20,667 nucleotides of DNA from an uncultured Collinsella sp. (GTDB lineage: Bacteria; Actinomycetota; Coriobacteriia; Coriobacteriales; Coriobacteriaceae), in assembly GCA_902465465.1 (NCBI GenBank), contig CABQNF010000004.1:1-20667 (forward strand), written 5' to 3'. The notes under the pieces are model-generated. The model made no database searches. It was not told where the DNA came from and saw only the letters and a program-made list of their open reading frames with translations. This document shows, in pieces, positions 13,150 through 20,667 of the stretch; position 1 is the first letter of the stretch, and every line of letters begins with the position of its first letter. The translations under genes were made by a program, and so were the position numbers.

Positions 13150-15777
13150 CTACTCGGCGTCGGGAACCTCGTAGGTGGCCGCCGGCGTGTTGTCGCACAC
13201 GACGGTAAAGCCGCCGTCCTTGTCGACATCGACCGTCACCTGATCGCCCTCGCGCACCGTGCCGTCGATGATGGCGGCGGCGATGGCGTCCACGACCTCG
13301 CGCTGGACCAGGCGCTTGAGCGGACGGGCACCGAACACGGGGTCCAGGCCGCCCACGGCGAGCATCTGCTTGGCCGCCGGGGTGATGGCAAGCGTCATGC
13401 GCTCCTTGGCCAGGCGTGCGCGGACGTCGGCAAGCTGGATGTCGACGATCTTCTCGATCTGCGCCATGCCGAGCGGATGGAATACCACGATATCGTCGAT
13501 ACGGTTGAGGAACTCGGGGCGGAAGGTCTGAGCCATGGCGGCGTCGACCTGATGGCGCATCTCCTCCTCGTCCTTGCCGGACAGATCGGCGATGGCCTTG
13601 GAGCCCACGTTAGACGTCATGATGATAATCGTGTTCTTGAAGGACACCTGGCGACCCTGGCCATCGGTCAGACGGCCGTCGTCGAGCACCTGCAGCAGCA
13701 CGTTGAAGACATCCGGATGAGCCTTCTCCATCTCGTCGAGCAAGATCACGGAGTACGGACGACGACGCACGGCCTCGGTGAGCTGGCCGCCCTCGTCGTA
13801 ACCCACGTATCCCGGGGGCGCACCAATCAGACGCTGGACGCTGAACTTCTCCATGTACTCGGACATGTCGATACGCACGAGTGCGCGCTCGTCGTCGAAC
13901 AGGCACTCGGCAAGCGCCTTGGCGAGCTCGGTCTTGCCCACGCCGGTGGGGCCCAGGAAGAAGAAGCTGCCGATGGGCTTGTCCGGGTCGGAGAGACCCG
14001 CACGGCTGCGGCGCACGGCCGCGGCCACAGCGGAGACCGCCTCATCCTGGCCGATGACGCGCTTATGCAGCTCACCCTCCAAGCCCTTCAGCTTGTCGAG
14101 CTCGCCCTGCATCATCTTGGACACAGGCACGCCGGTCCAGGCGCTCACGACCTCGGCGATCTCATCGGAGGTCACCTGTTCGTTGAGGCCCTCGCCGTCC
14201 TGCTGCTTTTGTGCCTCGAGCGCGACCTCGGAATCCTGAATCTGCTGCTGCAGGCCCGGAATCACGGAGAAGCGCAGCTCGGACGCACGGCCCAGGTCGC
14301 CGTTGCGCGTCGCGCGCTCCTCTTCGCTCTTGGCCTCGTCAAGCTGCCCCTTGAGCTCCTGCACGTGGTCGATGGCGTTCTTTTGGTTGAGCCAGCCGGC
14401 CTTTTGCACGTTGAGCTTTTCCTGGACCTCGGCAATCTCCTGGCGCAGGGCCTCCAGACGCTCCTTGGAGGCGTCGTCGGTCTCCTTCATGAGCGCCTGC
14501 TCCTCGATCTGCAGCTGGGTGAGCTGACGCGTGGTGGCGTCAATCTCGACCGGCATGCTGTCGAGCTCCATGCGCAGGCGGCTTGCCGCCTCATCGACCA
14601 GGTCGATGGCCTTGTCGGGCAGGAAGCGGTCGGCGATGTAGCGATCGGAGAGGTCGGCAGCTGCCACGAGCGCGCTATCGGTGATATGCACGCCGTGGAA
14701 GATCTCGTACTTCTCCTTGAGGCCACGCAGGATCGAGATGGTGTCCTCGACGGTAGGCTCGGAGACCATCACAGTCTGGAAACGACGCGCGAGCGCCGCG
14801 TCCTTCTCGATGTACTTGCGGTACTCGTCAAGCGTGGTCGCGCCGATCGCGTGCAGGTCGCCACGGGCAAGCGCCGGCTTCAGGATGTTGCCGGCGTCCA
14901 TGGAGCCCTCGGTGGCACCCGCGCCCACGATGGTGTGGAGCTCATCGATGAACAAGATGACCTTGCCCTCGGACTTCTGTACCTCCTTGAGCACGGCCTT
15001 CAAGCGGTCCTCGAACTCGCCGCGGTACTTGGCGCCGGCGACCAGCGCGCTCATGTCGAGCTCGATGAGGTCGCGGTCGCGCAGCGTGCTCGGCACGTCG
15101 CCAGCCACGATACGCTGGGCGATGCCCTCGACGATGGCCGTCTTGCCGACGCCCGGCTCACCGATGAGCACGGGGTTGTTCTTGGTGCGACGGGACAGGA
15201 CCTGGATGGTGCGGCGAATCTCATCGGTACGGCCGATGACCGGGTCGAGTTTGCCGGCGCGGGCAAGGTCGCAGATGTTGCGACCGTACTGCTCCAGCGC
15301 CTCAAACTGCGTCTTATCCTCGGCAGACGTCACGCGGTCATCGCCACGCAGTTCCTCGTAGACTTGCTCGATGCGCTCCTTGGTCACGCCGGCATCGCGC
15401 AGCACGCGGCCCGCCTCGCCCTTGTCCTCGGCAAGTGCCATCAGTAGATGCTCGGTCACTACAAAGCTGTCGCCCATCTTGGTGGCCTTCTTCTCGGCCT
15501 TTTCGATGACACGGACGAGCTCGTTGGACAGACCCATCTGCTGACCCTCGCCCGAAACCTTGGGCGCGTGGTCGATGGCATCTTGCGTGGAGCGTGCGAG
15601 CTGAGCCGGGTCGGCACCGATGCGCTCGATAATCACGGAGATATTGCGCTCACCGGCACCGAGCAGGGCAGACAGCAGGTGAATCGGCTCCACAGCGCCG
15701 GCCTGTGCATCGGCAGCCGTGCTCATGGCGGTCTGCAACGCCTCGCGCGACGTCATTGCTAGCTTATCGATTCTCAT
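13150..15777 (-). CDS. clpB: ATP-dependent chaperone ClpB (protein disaggregase)
   Basis: This 875-residue hexameric AAA+ chaperone extracts proteins from aggregates together with DnaK. Domains in order: a Clp N-terminal repeat domain (1-145), AAA-1 with Walker A GEPGVGKT (206-213) and Walker B VILFIDEL (273-280), a long coiled-coil middle domain inserted at about 400-530 that marks ClpB rather than ClpA or ClpC, and AAA-2 with Walker A GPTGVGKT (609-616) and Walker B VILLDEME (677-684). Length and order are normal for ClpB. The ATG at 15777 follows AGAGGTGA at a normal distance, and MRIDKLAMTSREALQ fits the family N-terminus. The gene is transcribed alone and ends at a strong terminator. I saw no clear HspR (HAIR) or HrcA (CIRCE) site upstream. 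Confidence 0.97.
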   Translation of the reverse strand: MRIDKLAMTSREALQTAMSTAADAQAGAVEPIHLLSALLGAGERNISVIIERIGADPAQLARSTQDAIDHAPKVSGEGQQMGLSNELVRVIEKAEKKATKMGDSFVVTEHLLMALAEDKGEAGRVLRDAGVTKERIEQVYEELRGDDRVTSAEDKTQFEALEQYGRNICDLARAGKLDPVIGRTDEIRRTIQVLSRRTKNNPVLIGEPGVGKTAIVEGIAQRIVAGDVPSTLRDRDLIELDMSALVAGAKYRGEFEDRLKAVLKEVQKSEGKVILFIDELHTIVGAGATEGSMDAGNILKPALARGDLHAIGATTLDEYRKYIEKDAALARRFQTVMVSEPTVEDTISILRGLKEKYEIFHGVHITDSALVAAADLSDRYIADRFLPDKAIDLVDEAASRLRMELDSMPVEIDATTRQLTQLQIEEQALMKETDDASKERLEALRQEIAEVQEKLNVQKAGWLNQKNAIDHVQELKGQLDEAKSEEERATRNGDLGRASELRFSVIPGLQQQIQDSEVALEAQKQQDGEGLNEQVTSDEIAEVVSAWTGVPVSKMMQGELDKLKGLEGELHKRVIGQDEAVSAVAAAVRRSRAGLSDPDKPIGSFFFLGPTGVGKTELAKALAECLFDDERALVRIDMSEYMEKFSVQRLIGAPPGYVGYDEGGQLTEAVRRRPYSVILLDEMEKAHPDVFNVLLQVLDDGRLTDGQGRQVSFKNTIIIMTSNVGSKAIADLSGKDEEEMRHQVDAAMAQTFRPEFLNRIDDIVVFHPLGMAQIEKIVDIQLADVRARLAKERMTLAITPAAKQMLAVGGLDPVFGARPLKRLVQREVVDAIAAAIIDGTVREGDQVTVDVDKDGGFTVVCDNTPAATYEVPDAE

Positions 15778-15798
15778 GGAATCACCTCTCTTGGGGTG

Positions 15799-15816
15799 GC
15801 CGCCCTACGGGGCGGC
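15799..15816 (-). promoter_or_regulatory. Hairpin in the clpB leader
   Basis: GCCGCCC (15799-15805) and GGGCGGC (15810-15816) make a 7-bp GC stem with a 4-nt loop, just upstream of the clpB ribosome site. Next to it CACC (15793-15796 as read on minus) could pair with GGTG of the ribosome site. It may stabilise the message or affect heat-dependent translation; that is inference. Confidence 0.4.
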
Positions 15817-15855
15817 TTCACGTTGTTCGAGAAGTATTGTTGCCAGCTTTGTACG

Positions 15856-15891
15856 ATCTTATACACAAATCTAAGTCTCTATATATAAGAT
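15856..15891 (-). promoter_or_regulatory. Candidate clpB promoter with flanking inverted repeat
   Basis: On the minus strand TATAAG (15863 to 15858) lies about 80 bp upstream of the ATG and is a reasonable -10 box. It is part of TATAAGAT, whose inverted partner ATCTTATA lies 20 bp away (15884-15891 with 15856-15863). The pair could bind a regulator. The -35 is weak. Confidence 0.4.
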
Positions 15892-15953
15892 TTTCTGAGT
15901 GATTAAGAGATAGGGTACTGAGATGTCAGCCAGCCGCTGCCCAGGCGCACTAC

Positions 15954-16138
15954 CATCTCGATCTGTAACATCTAGCAGCCATTTTTGGTCCTAGGTGTTA
16001 CAGATCGAGATGAAATGCTCAGCGGCGCCCGTTTATCTAAATCTGTAACAACTACTCGGCAAATAGGGCCCTATCTGTTACAGATTGAGACAAACCGAGA
16101 ACTACTACAAAGGGGACGGGTACCTTTGTGGTGGTTGC
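15954..16138. repeat. Composite palindromic repeat, copy A
   Basis: Three palindromes in order. The first has perfect 17-bp arms, 15954-15970 and 15996-16012 (left arm CATCTCGATCTGTAACA). The second has arms ATCTGTAACA 16041-16050 and TGTTACAGAT 16076-16085, extending outward with 19 of 22 matches. The third has arms 16104-16113 and 16123-16132 around GGACGGGTA, the short ACAAAGG/CCTTTGT type. The same order recurs at 17827-18010. Confidence 0.9.
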
Positions 16139-16143
16139 AGTCT

Positions 16144-16815
16144 CTATTTACTTGCCGAACCCGTGCTTCCCGATTCGCCGCTCCAGGGCATCTCATCCTC
16201 GAAGAGCCATATGCGGGCAGACCCACTATCGCGTGCAGTCTGCGGGTCGGGCAAGCAGGTCTGTTCATAGGCATCTTGGATACACTGACCCATAAAATCG
16301 TTGAGCTCGGCCTGGTCGCCCTCCATGACATAAGCTGCATCGCCGGCCATGATGTAAATACCCGGACCCTCATTGCCCTCGTAACCCGGATCGTACGAGA
16401 CATCACATAACTTTGCGCCGTTTGCAGTGTCCAGCTCGATGGAAGAGTGGCATCCGCCAACCATGTCGTTCGCTTTTGCCCGATAGGACGCATATCCGTA
16501 CCAACGCTTAAATGTTTTGCCCTTGAGTAGCTCGGACGCCCTATCGATCAGGCTTGTATCCGTGGTATAGCGCATGGCCCCAAGCTGAATACTCGGATAA
16601 TTGCTAATACCCAGCACAGCCGGCTGCTCATCAAAATCAACGGTAATGGTCTCGGGCTTGTCGTCGCCGGTCAGAAGTTCGACAGATTGAGCCACAGGCT
16701 TGACCAACGGCTCCGTCACCGCAGCAGGTAGAAATGCCATACCGACAGCGCCCGCGCCAACCACAGCGATCGCAAGCGCCAAGACAATCAATCCAATACG
16801 GGCAGAACGGCTCAC
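16144..16815 (-). CDS. Small membrane-anchored extracytoplasmic protein, function unknown
   Basis: This protein of about 223 residues starts with a basic patch (SRSARIG) and one hydrophobic helix (LIVLALAIAVVGAGAVGMAFL), a signal anchor or signal peptide. The remainder is polar, with Cys in GGCHSSIEL, AKLCDV, MGQCIQDA and TCLPDP, which could form disulfides outside the cell. No family is recognised. The start is uncertain: GTG 16815 places the basic patch directly at the N-terminus and has GGGGTG upstream, while GTG 16854 is in frame and would add 13 residues. It ends just beside repeat copy A and is divergent from the next gene, with a palindromic element between them. Confidence 0.65.
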   Translation of the reverse strand: MSRSARIGLIVLALAIAVVGAGAVGMAFLPAAVTEPLVKPVAQSVELLTGDDKPETITVDFDEQPAVLGISNYPSIQLGAMRYTTDTSLIDRASELLKGKTFKRWYGYASYRAKANDMVGGCHSSIELDTANGAKLCDVSYDPGYEGNEGPGIYIMAGDAAYVMEGDQAELNDFMGQCIQDAYEQTCLPDPQTARDSGSARIWLFEDEMPWSGESGSTGSASK

Positions 16816-16906
16816 GGCAAAACACCCCACAATGCAAACCTTCGCCACCTGCACTAATGATACCGCCAGCTAACACTATTACCAAAAGAAGCCGCGCGCT
16901 CCTCAC

Positions 16907-16938
16907 CACCACAAAAGGGACAGGCACCTTTATGGTGG
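16907..16938. repeat. Short palindromic element (CACCACAAAGG type)
   Basis: CACCACAAAAGG (16907-16918) faces CCTTTATGGTGG (16927-16938). The same short element lies at 17775-17805, 17976-18006 and 16104-16132. After it, TTTTCGAC and a CCATCTC stretch resemble the linker and first arm of the composite repeat, then similarity stops, so this looks like a truncated copy. It lies in the 234-bp gap between two divergent genes. Confidence 0.8.
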
Positions 16939-17049
16939 TTTTCGACGCTAACGGTCGACCATCTCGCGCCATGAGATTAAACTTGAATTGTTCTCTGAAC
17001 ATATCCATTTCTGCCTATCCTCAACAGATCTTTGTCTCGAGGAGCGCAT

Positions 17050-17718
17050 ATGAAGCCGCCTCATTCCACCGGTCGCAACGTCATCGCCATTCTCGCCATA
17101 CCCATCGTGATGCTCTTCCTTATCGTCATCACGCCCTTTTCTTTTGGTATCGCCTCGCCCTTCGATCTTTGCGGGATGATCGACGCCGGCTCGCGTGCCA
17201 CCTCGCTCTCCTTTGTCTGCCGTGGCGTGTTCTACGAATATGCAATTCCCACCGGAAGTTGGCAGTCCAAGTTACCGTTGCTCGGCAAGGTCGACGGATG
17301 CTCCCCCTATTTTTGCCTTGAACCTCAGGCGCTAAACTATCTGATCGACGACCAGCCACTCGACTCCATCACCCTCGCCTACGACTACGCACCAAACACC
17401 GATGAGCGCCACATGAACCAAGTCCTCGACAAGCTGCTTGGACAGTGCGGGCTCACCGCGGAAGCCGGTCGAACCATCTATAGCAACCGGAAATTAAAGC
17501 GAACAGAACTCCGCCGTGTCGGAAAAATCAAAGGGCGAAACGGGGCCGCCTACTGGGATGCCTGGGCAACACGCGACAAGGGCGAATTCGGACACAGCAC
17601 CTATATGGTCACTGTCTACACCAAAGACGGAATTAAGGACAATGTTGACGATTTCGCGTCATCCAAACTCGGCATCCCCAAAACAACCAAACCCGCCAGC
17701 CCGGATGAAATCCTGTAG
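17050..17718 (+). CDS. Small membrane-anchored extracytoplasmic protein, function unknown
   Basis: This 222-residue protein has a short basic N-terminus (MKPPHSTGRN) and a hydrophobic helix at about 11-32 (VIAILAIPIVMLFLIVITPF). The rest is probably exported, with Cys in DLCGMI, FVCRGV, DGCSPYFC and GQCGL that could pair as disulfides. The C-terminal half holds a basic stretch (SNRKLKRTELRRVGKIKGRN). I see no known domain and no clear sequence kinship with the divergent gene at 16144-16815, although the layout (signal anchor, about 220 residues, several Cys) is alike. ATG 17050 has GAGGAG 5 bases upstream. It is flanked by repeat elements on both sides. Confidence 0.65.
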   Translation: MKPPHSTGRNVIAILAIPIVMLFLIVITPFSFGIASPFDLCGMIDAGSRATSLSFVCRGVFYEYAIPTGSWQSKLPLLGKVDGCSPYFCLEPQALNYLIDDQPLDSITLAYDYAPNTDERHMNQVLDKLLGQCGLTAEAGRTIYSNRKLKRTELRRVGKIKGRNGAAYWDAWATRDKGEFGHSTYMVTVYTKDGIKDNVDDFASSKLGIPKTTKPASPDEIL

Positions 17719-17774
17719 GGACGCTCATTAGAATGTCGTTCAACGAGCACGGCAACATCGAGCTCGCCCCCCAC

Positions 17775-17805
17775 CACCACAAAGGGGACAGGAGCCTTTG
17801 TGGTG
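17775..17805. repeat. Short palindromic element (CACCACAAAGG type)
   Basis: CACCACAAAGG (17775-17785) and CCTTTGTGGTG (17795-17805) are perfect 11-bp arms around a 9-bp loop. It precedes composite copy B, which ends in a further copy, so copy B is flanked by this element on both sides. Confidence 0.9.
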
Positions 17806-17826
17806 ATCTTCGGCCCCGGCGTTCAC

Positions 17827-18010
17827 CATCTCAATCCATAACATCTAGCGGCCGTTTTTGGGTCCAGATGTTACGGATCGAGATGAATTGTTCAGCGGTG
17901 CCCGTTTATCTAGATCTGTAACAACTACTCGGCAAATAAGGGTCTAACTGTTACAGATCGAGACAAACCGAGAATCACCACAAAGGGGACAGGCACCTTT
18001 GCGGTGGTTT
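17827..18010. repeat. Composite palindromic repeat, copy B
   Basis: Same order and orientation as 15954-16138. First palindrome arms 17827-17843 and 17869-17885 (15 of 17 match). Second palindrome arms 17914-17923 and 17949-17958. Third element arms 17976-17986 and 17996-18006. Long stretches between the arms are also shared with copy A, such as AACTACTCGGCAAATA. Within the first palindrome a T-A pair of copy A is a C-G pair here, a compensatory change. Confidence 0.9.
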
Positions 18011-18103
18011 TCGACAAAAAGAAGCCGCCCCATTAACAGAAGCGGCATCAAGCAAGTCTATTTACTAGCGTCCCTCAAGACCCAACGAGAACGCAGAAAT
18101 GTA

Positions 18104-18177
18104 GCCCGGGGCTTACCCTTTCCCGAACGCGACCCTCGCGAAGCGCGTGAGCGGGCGGGAAAGGGTAAGCCCCGGGC
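18104..18177. repeat. 22-bp perfect inverted repeat downstream of the hydratase gene
   Basis: Arms 18104-18125 and 18156-18177 are exact inverted copies (core GGGGCTTACCCTTTCCCG) with a 30-bp spacer that itself holds ACGCG/CGCGT. It lies 16 bp after the hydratase stop codon. No T-run follows on the minus strand, so it is not a classic intrinsic terminator, but it would form a very stable 3' hairpin. Confidence 0.85.
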
Positions 18178-18192
18178 GGACAATTAAGTGCG

Positions 18193-20450
18193 TTACTCGG
18201 CAGCGGCCTTGAACTTGTTGTAGTTGATCAGGCAGCCGGCCTTGACGATGGCACGCTCCTCGGACGTCATATCGGCAATGTAGAGCTCAATCTGCTCGAC
18301 CGTGCCGTCGGCGCGCACCACGTAAGCGGCGATGTTCTGCAGATCGCCGTCGAGCGCGGCGCGGATACCCGGCACAAAGACGTAGTCGCCTACCTCAAAG
18401 TTGGGCTCGGCCTCCATCTGGAAGGGCACCATGCCCCAGTTCATCACGTTGGAGCGATAGCGCTTGGTGGCGTACTCGTGGACGATGTTGGCCAGGCCGC
18501 CGATGACGCGCTGGCAGCTCGCAGCCTGCTCGCGGGCAGAACCGTCGCCGGGCTTCTTGGCATAGAGCATAGAGCCGTACTCGGTCGCCTTGGCATCGGC
18601 CGCGACGCCGGCGCCGGCCAGTGCCTCAAACACGCCGGCAAGCTCGACATCGAGCGCCGCCAGGTCGCCTGCGGCCTCGCCGGCCACGCGGCGCTTCTCC
18701 ACGGCGTCGACTTCCTTGGAACGACCCACGTAGGCAGGGTCACGGCGGCTGAGCGTAAACTCGGCCAGGCCCAGCGGGTTGGAGCGGAAGGAACTCGTCT
18801 CGCCCGAGGGAATGAGCTCGTCAGTCGTGGTGACCGGGTCCATGATCTTGGAGCACACCTTGAGCAGGATATCGTCGCCGAGAGGCTCCATCGCGGGCCA
18901 CGGCTTGATGTTGGGGCCCTCGACCAGCTCGTCGGTAGGCTCCGCCTTGCCAAAGCCCCAGTACACGCGCTTTTTGTACGGCGCGTCGTCAAAGGTGTAC
19001 TCGCAGGCCTCATCCCAAGTCTCCTCGGGCAGATCGGTCGCCGGCGTCAGGACGCCGCCGTTGGCAGCCGTCGCCGCAATGGAGCGAGCGTCCATCAGGG
19101 CCACGGCGCTCAGCTGGCCATTGCCCGGCTTGGAACCCTCGCGGTTGGGGAAGTTGCGCGTGGTGTGGCGGATGGACAGGCCGTTGTTGGCGGGTGTGTC
19201 GCCGGCGCCTCCATAAGGTCGTAGATATAGCCGCGGCGTGTAAGCTCGAGTGCCACGGGCTGGCTCGTGGGATAGACCGACAGCGAAAACTCGCCGCAGC
19301 CGGTGCTGGCGCCCTTGAGCACGCGGGCGGCCTGGACCACGGAGTCGTAGTTGCCGCCCGAGCAGCCGGCGATAACGCCCTGCTGCACGCGCAGCTTGCC
19401 GTCGACGATCTTGTCGAGCAGGCTAAAGTGCGTCTTGCCTTCGCCGATCTTGGCAGCCTCGAGCTCCACCTCGTGCAGGATGTCCTCGAGGTTCTCGTTG
19501 AGCTCGTCGATCTCAAAGCCGTTAGAAGGATGGAACGGCAACGCGATCATGGGCTTGATACTCGACAGATCGACTTCGACGCAGCCGTCGTAGTAGGCAA
19601 CATCGGCGGGCTTGAGCTCGCGGTAGTCCTCGCCGCGACCGTGCATGGTCAAAAACGCGTGCGTGTCCTCGTCGGTAGCCCAGATACTCGACAGGCAGGT
19701 GGTCTCGGTGGTCATGACGTCGACGCCGTTGCGGTAATCGGTCGTCATGTTCGCGATGCCCGGGCCCACGAACTCCATGACCTTATTCTTAACGTAACCC
19801 TTGGCAAAGACGGCACGGATGATGGCGAGCGCCACGTCGTGCGGGCCGACGCCGGGGCGCGGGGCGCCCGTGAGGTAGATGGCGACAACGCCGGGATAGG
19901 CGACATCGTAGGTGTCGCGCAGCAGCTGTTTTGCCAGCTCGCCGCCGCCCTCGCCCACGGCCATGGTGCCCAGGGCGCCGTAGCGGGTGTGCGAGTCGGA
20001 GCCCAGGATCATCTTGCCGCAGCCGGCGAAGTTCTCACGCATAAAGGAGTGGATGACGGCGATGTGCGGCGGGACGAAGATGCCGCCGTACTTCTTGGCA
20101 GCCGAGAGGCCAAAGACGTGGTCGTCCTCGTTGATGGTGCCGCCCACGGCGCACAGCGAGTTGTGACAGTTAGTGAGTACGTAGGGCAGCGGGAACTGCT
20201 CCATGCCCGAGGCGCGCGCCGTCTGGATGATGCCGACGAAGGTGATGTCGTGGCTCGCCATGGCGTCGAAGCGGATCTTGAGCGCCTCGGGATCTCCGGA
20301 CGTATTGTGTGCCTGGAGGATCGAATACGCGATGGTGCCACGCTTGGCATCCTCGGGCGTCTGCGTAATACCGCGCTCGGCAGCCTCGGCCGCAGGCACA
20401 ACCTCGCTGCCGCCGCGCAGGTAGATGCCGTCCTCGTACAGCTTGACCAT
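18193..20450 (-). pseudogene. Aconitase-family hydratase, disrupted by an internal deletion and frameshift
   Basis: The reading frame is that of an aconitase-family hydratase of about 750 residues, like E. coli YbhJ; the usual reaction is citrate/isocitrate-type dehydration, but the substrate of this subfamily is not fixed. Seen in the first frame (20450 to about 19206): GSDSHT, NCHNSLC, and VIAGCSGGNYDS with the first cluster Cys. Seen in the second frame (about 19203 to 18193): GDTPANNGLSIRHTTRNF, MDARSIAATAANGG and GDGSAREQAA. The frames break after YIYDLMEA. At that point family members carry a CGPC motif with the other two [4Fe-4S] cysteines, and this is missing. A loss of about 43 bp would explain both effects. 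ATG 20450 follows GGGAG. Without the cysteines the product should be inactive, unless the break is an assembly error. Confidence 0.85.
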
Positions 20451-20600
20451 ACTGTCTCCCACTCTGCCCAAGAGATTTGGGCGCATAGCATACATTCGTT
20501 CAATATCGTGCCATAGAACGGTTGCGAGTGGGTTGCGAATCTACACGTTCACTTTATCTCGGTAAAGCATAGGACGAGCACCTTGCATCACTCTCCTGAC

Positions 20601-20638
20601 AAGGAGTGTCCCAAAGTGCCGGCACAAAAGGAACGTCC
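20601..20638. repeat. Small repeat element upstream of the hydratase gene
   Basis: The palindrome GTGCCGGCAC (20616-20625) is flanked by AAGGAGTGTCC (20601-20611) and AAGGAACGTCC (20628-20638), two similar direct copies 27 bp apart. Positions 20451-20667 otherwise hold only the hydratase leader and no visible gene. Confidence 0.5.
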
Positions 20639-20667
20639 ATTACAGTCGAAATTGTCAGCCCGGGACC

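Larger units (their letters stand above)
15778..16143. other. 366-bp gap: clpB leader and palindromic repeat copy A
   Basis: The gap contains no gene. The part nearest clpB is its promoter and leader. The part from 15954 to 16138 is a mosaic of three palindromes that recurs at 17827-18010. Between them (15892-15953) I see nothing distinctive. Confidence 0.7.
17719..18192. other. 474-bp gap filled with repeats
   Basis: No gene is visible. It holds the short palindrome at 17775-17805, composite repeat copy B (17827-18006), and the 22-bp inverted repeat at 18104-18177. The stretch 18012-18100 shows nothing distinctive. Confidence 0.7.

Noticed and set aside
13138..15447. 769-codon plus-strand open frame antisense to clpB
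   Set aside because: ClpB is unmistakable on the other strand; the plus frame is Leu/Val/His-rich shadow sequence.
18104..18177. Insertion sequence with terminal inverted repeats
   Set aside because: The 30-bp spacer is far too short for a transposase and no target duplication is visible.

Overview
This window looks like chromosomal DNA from a gut anaerobe of the class Coriobacteriia (Actinomycetota), most likely Collinsella or a close relative. The evidence is the high GC content, strong GGAGG-type ribosome binding sites, a fused IIAB mannose-type PTS followed by a DUF956 gene, iron-sulfur-rich anaerobic redox proteins, and gaps packed with palindromic repeats. The genus is inferred from gene content; no marker gene here proves it.

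Layout, left to right. A partial tRNA-Arg(CCU) runs off the left edge. Positions 135-333 hold a tandem array of palindromic units with a period of about 61 bp. A minus-strand mannose-family PTS operon follows, transcribed IIAB, IIC, IID, then a DUF956 (ManO-like) gene behind a terminator-like hairpin (356-3638). Next is hypA, with a TTG start and an unusually hairpin-rich leader. A 925-residue FAD/NAD(P)/multi-[4Fe-4S] oxidoreductase lies on the minus strand. It is divergent from a TetR regulator and a polytopic membrane protein (DUF5692-like) on the plus strand, and the 189-bp gap between them carries two matching 15-bp palindromes. An acidic single-pass membrane protein of unknown function follows. 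Then come a DUF4143-type ATPase, a 26-bp perfect inverted repeat, a 56-residue acidic protein and clpB. Two small secreted or membrane-anchored proteins of unknown function sit among a duplicated mosaic of palindromes (15954-18010). The window ends with an aconitase-family hydratase gene.

How the genes work together. The PTS operon imports and phosphorylates hexoses of the mannose/glucosamine type. The TetR, oxidoreductase and membrane protein look like one regulated redox module; the co-regulation is inferred from divergent layout and shared operators. HypA serves nickel insertion into [NiFe]-hydrogenase, but no hydrogenase lies in this window. ClpB is the disaggregase of the stress response.

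Points most worth a second look: the hydratase gene is frameshifted exactly where the CGPC iron-sulfur motif should be, apparently by a deletion of about 43 bp; the paired TetR operators with their linked oxidoreductase and membrane protein; the duplicated palindrome mosaic, which shows one compensatory base-pair change; and the row of hairpins ahead of hypA.
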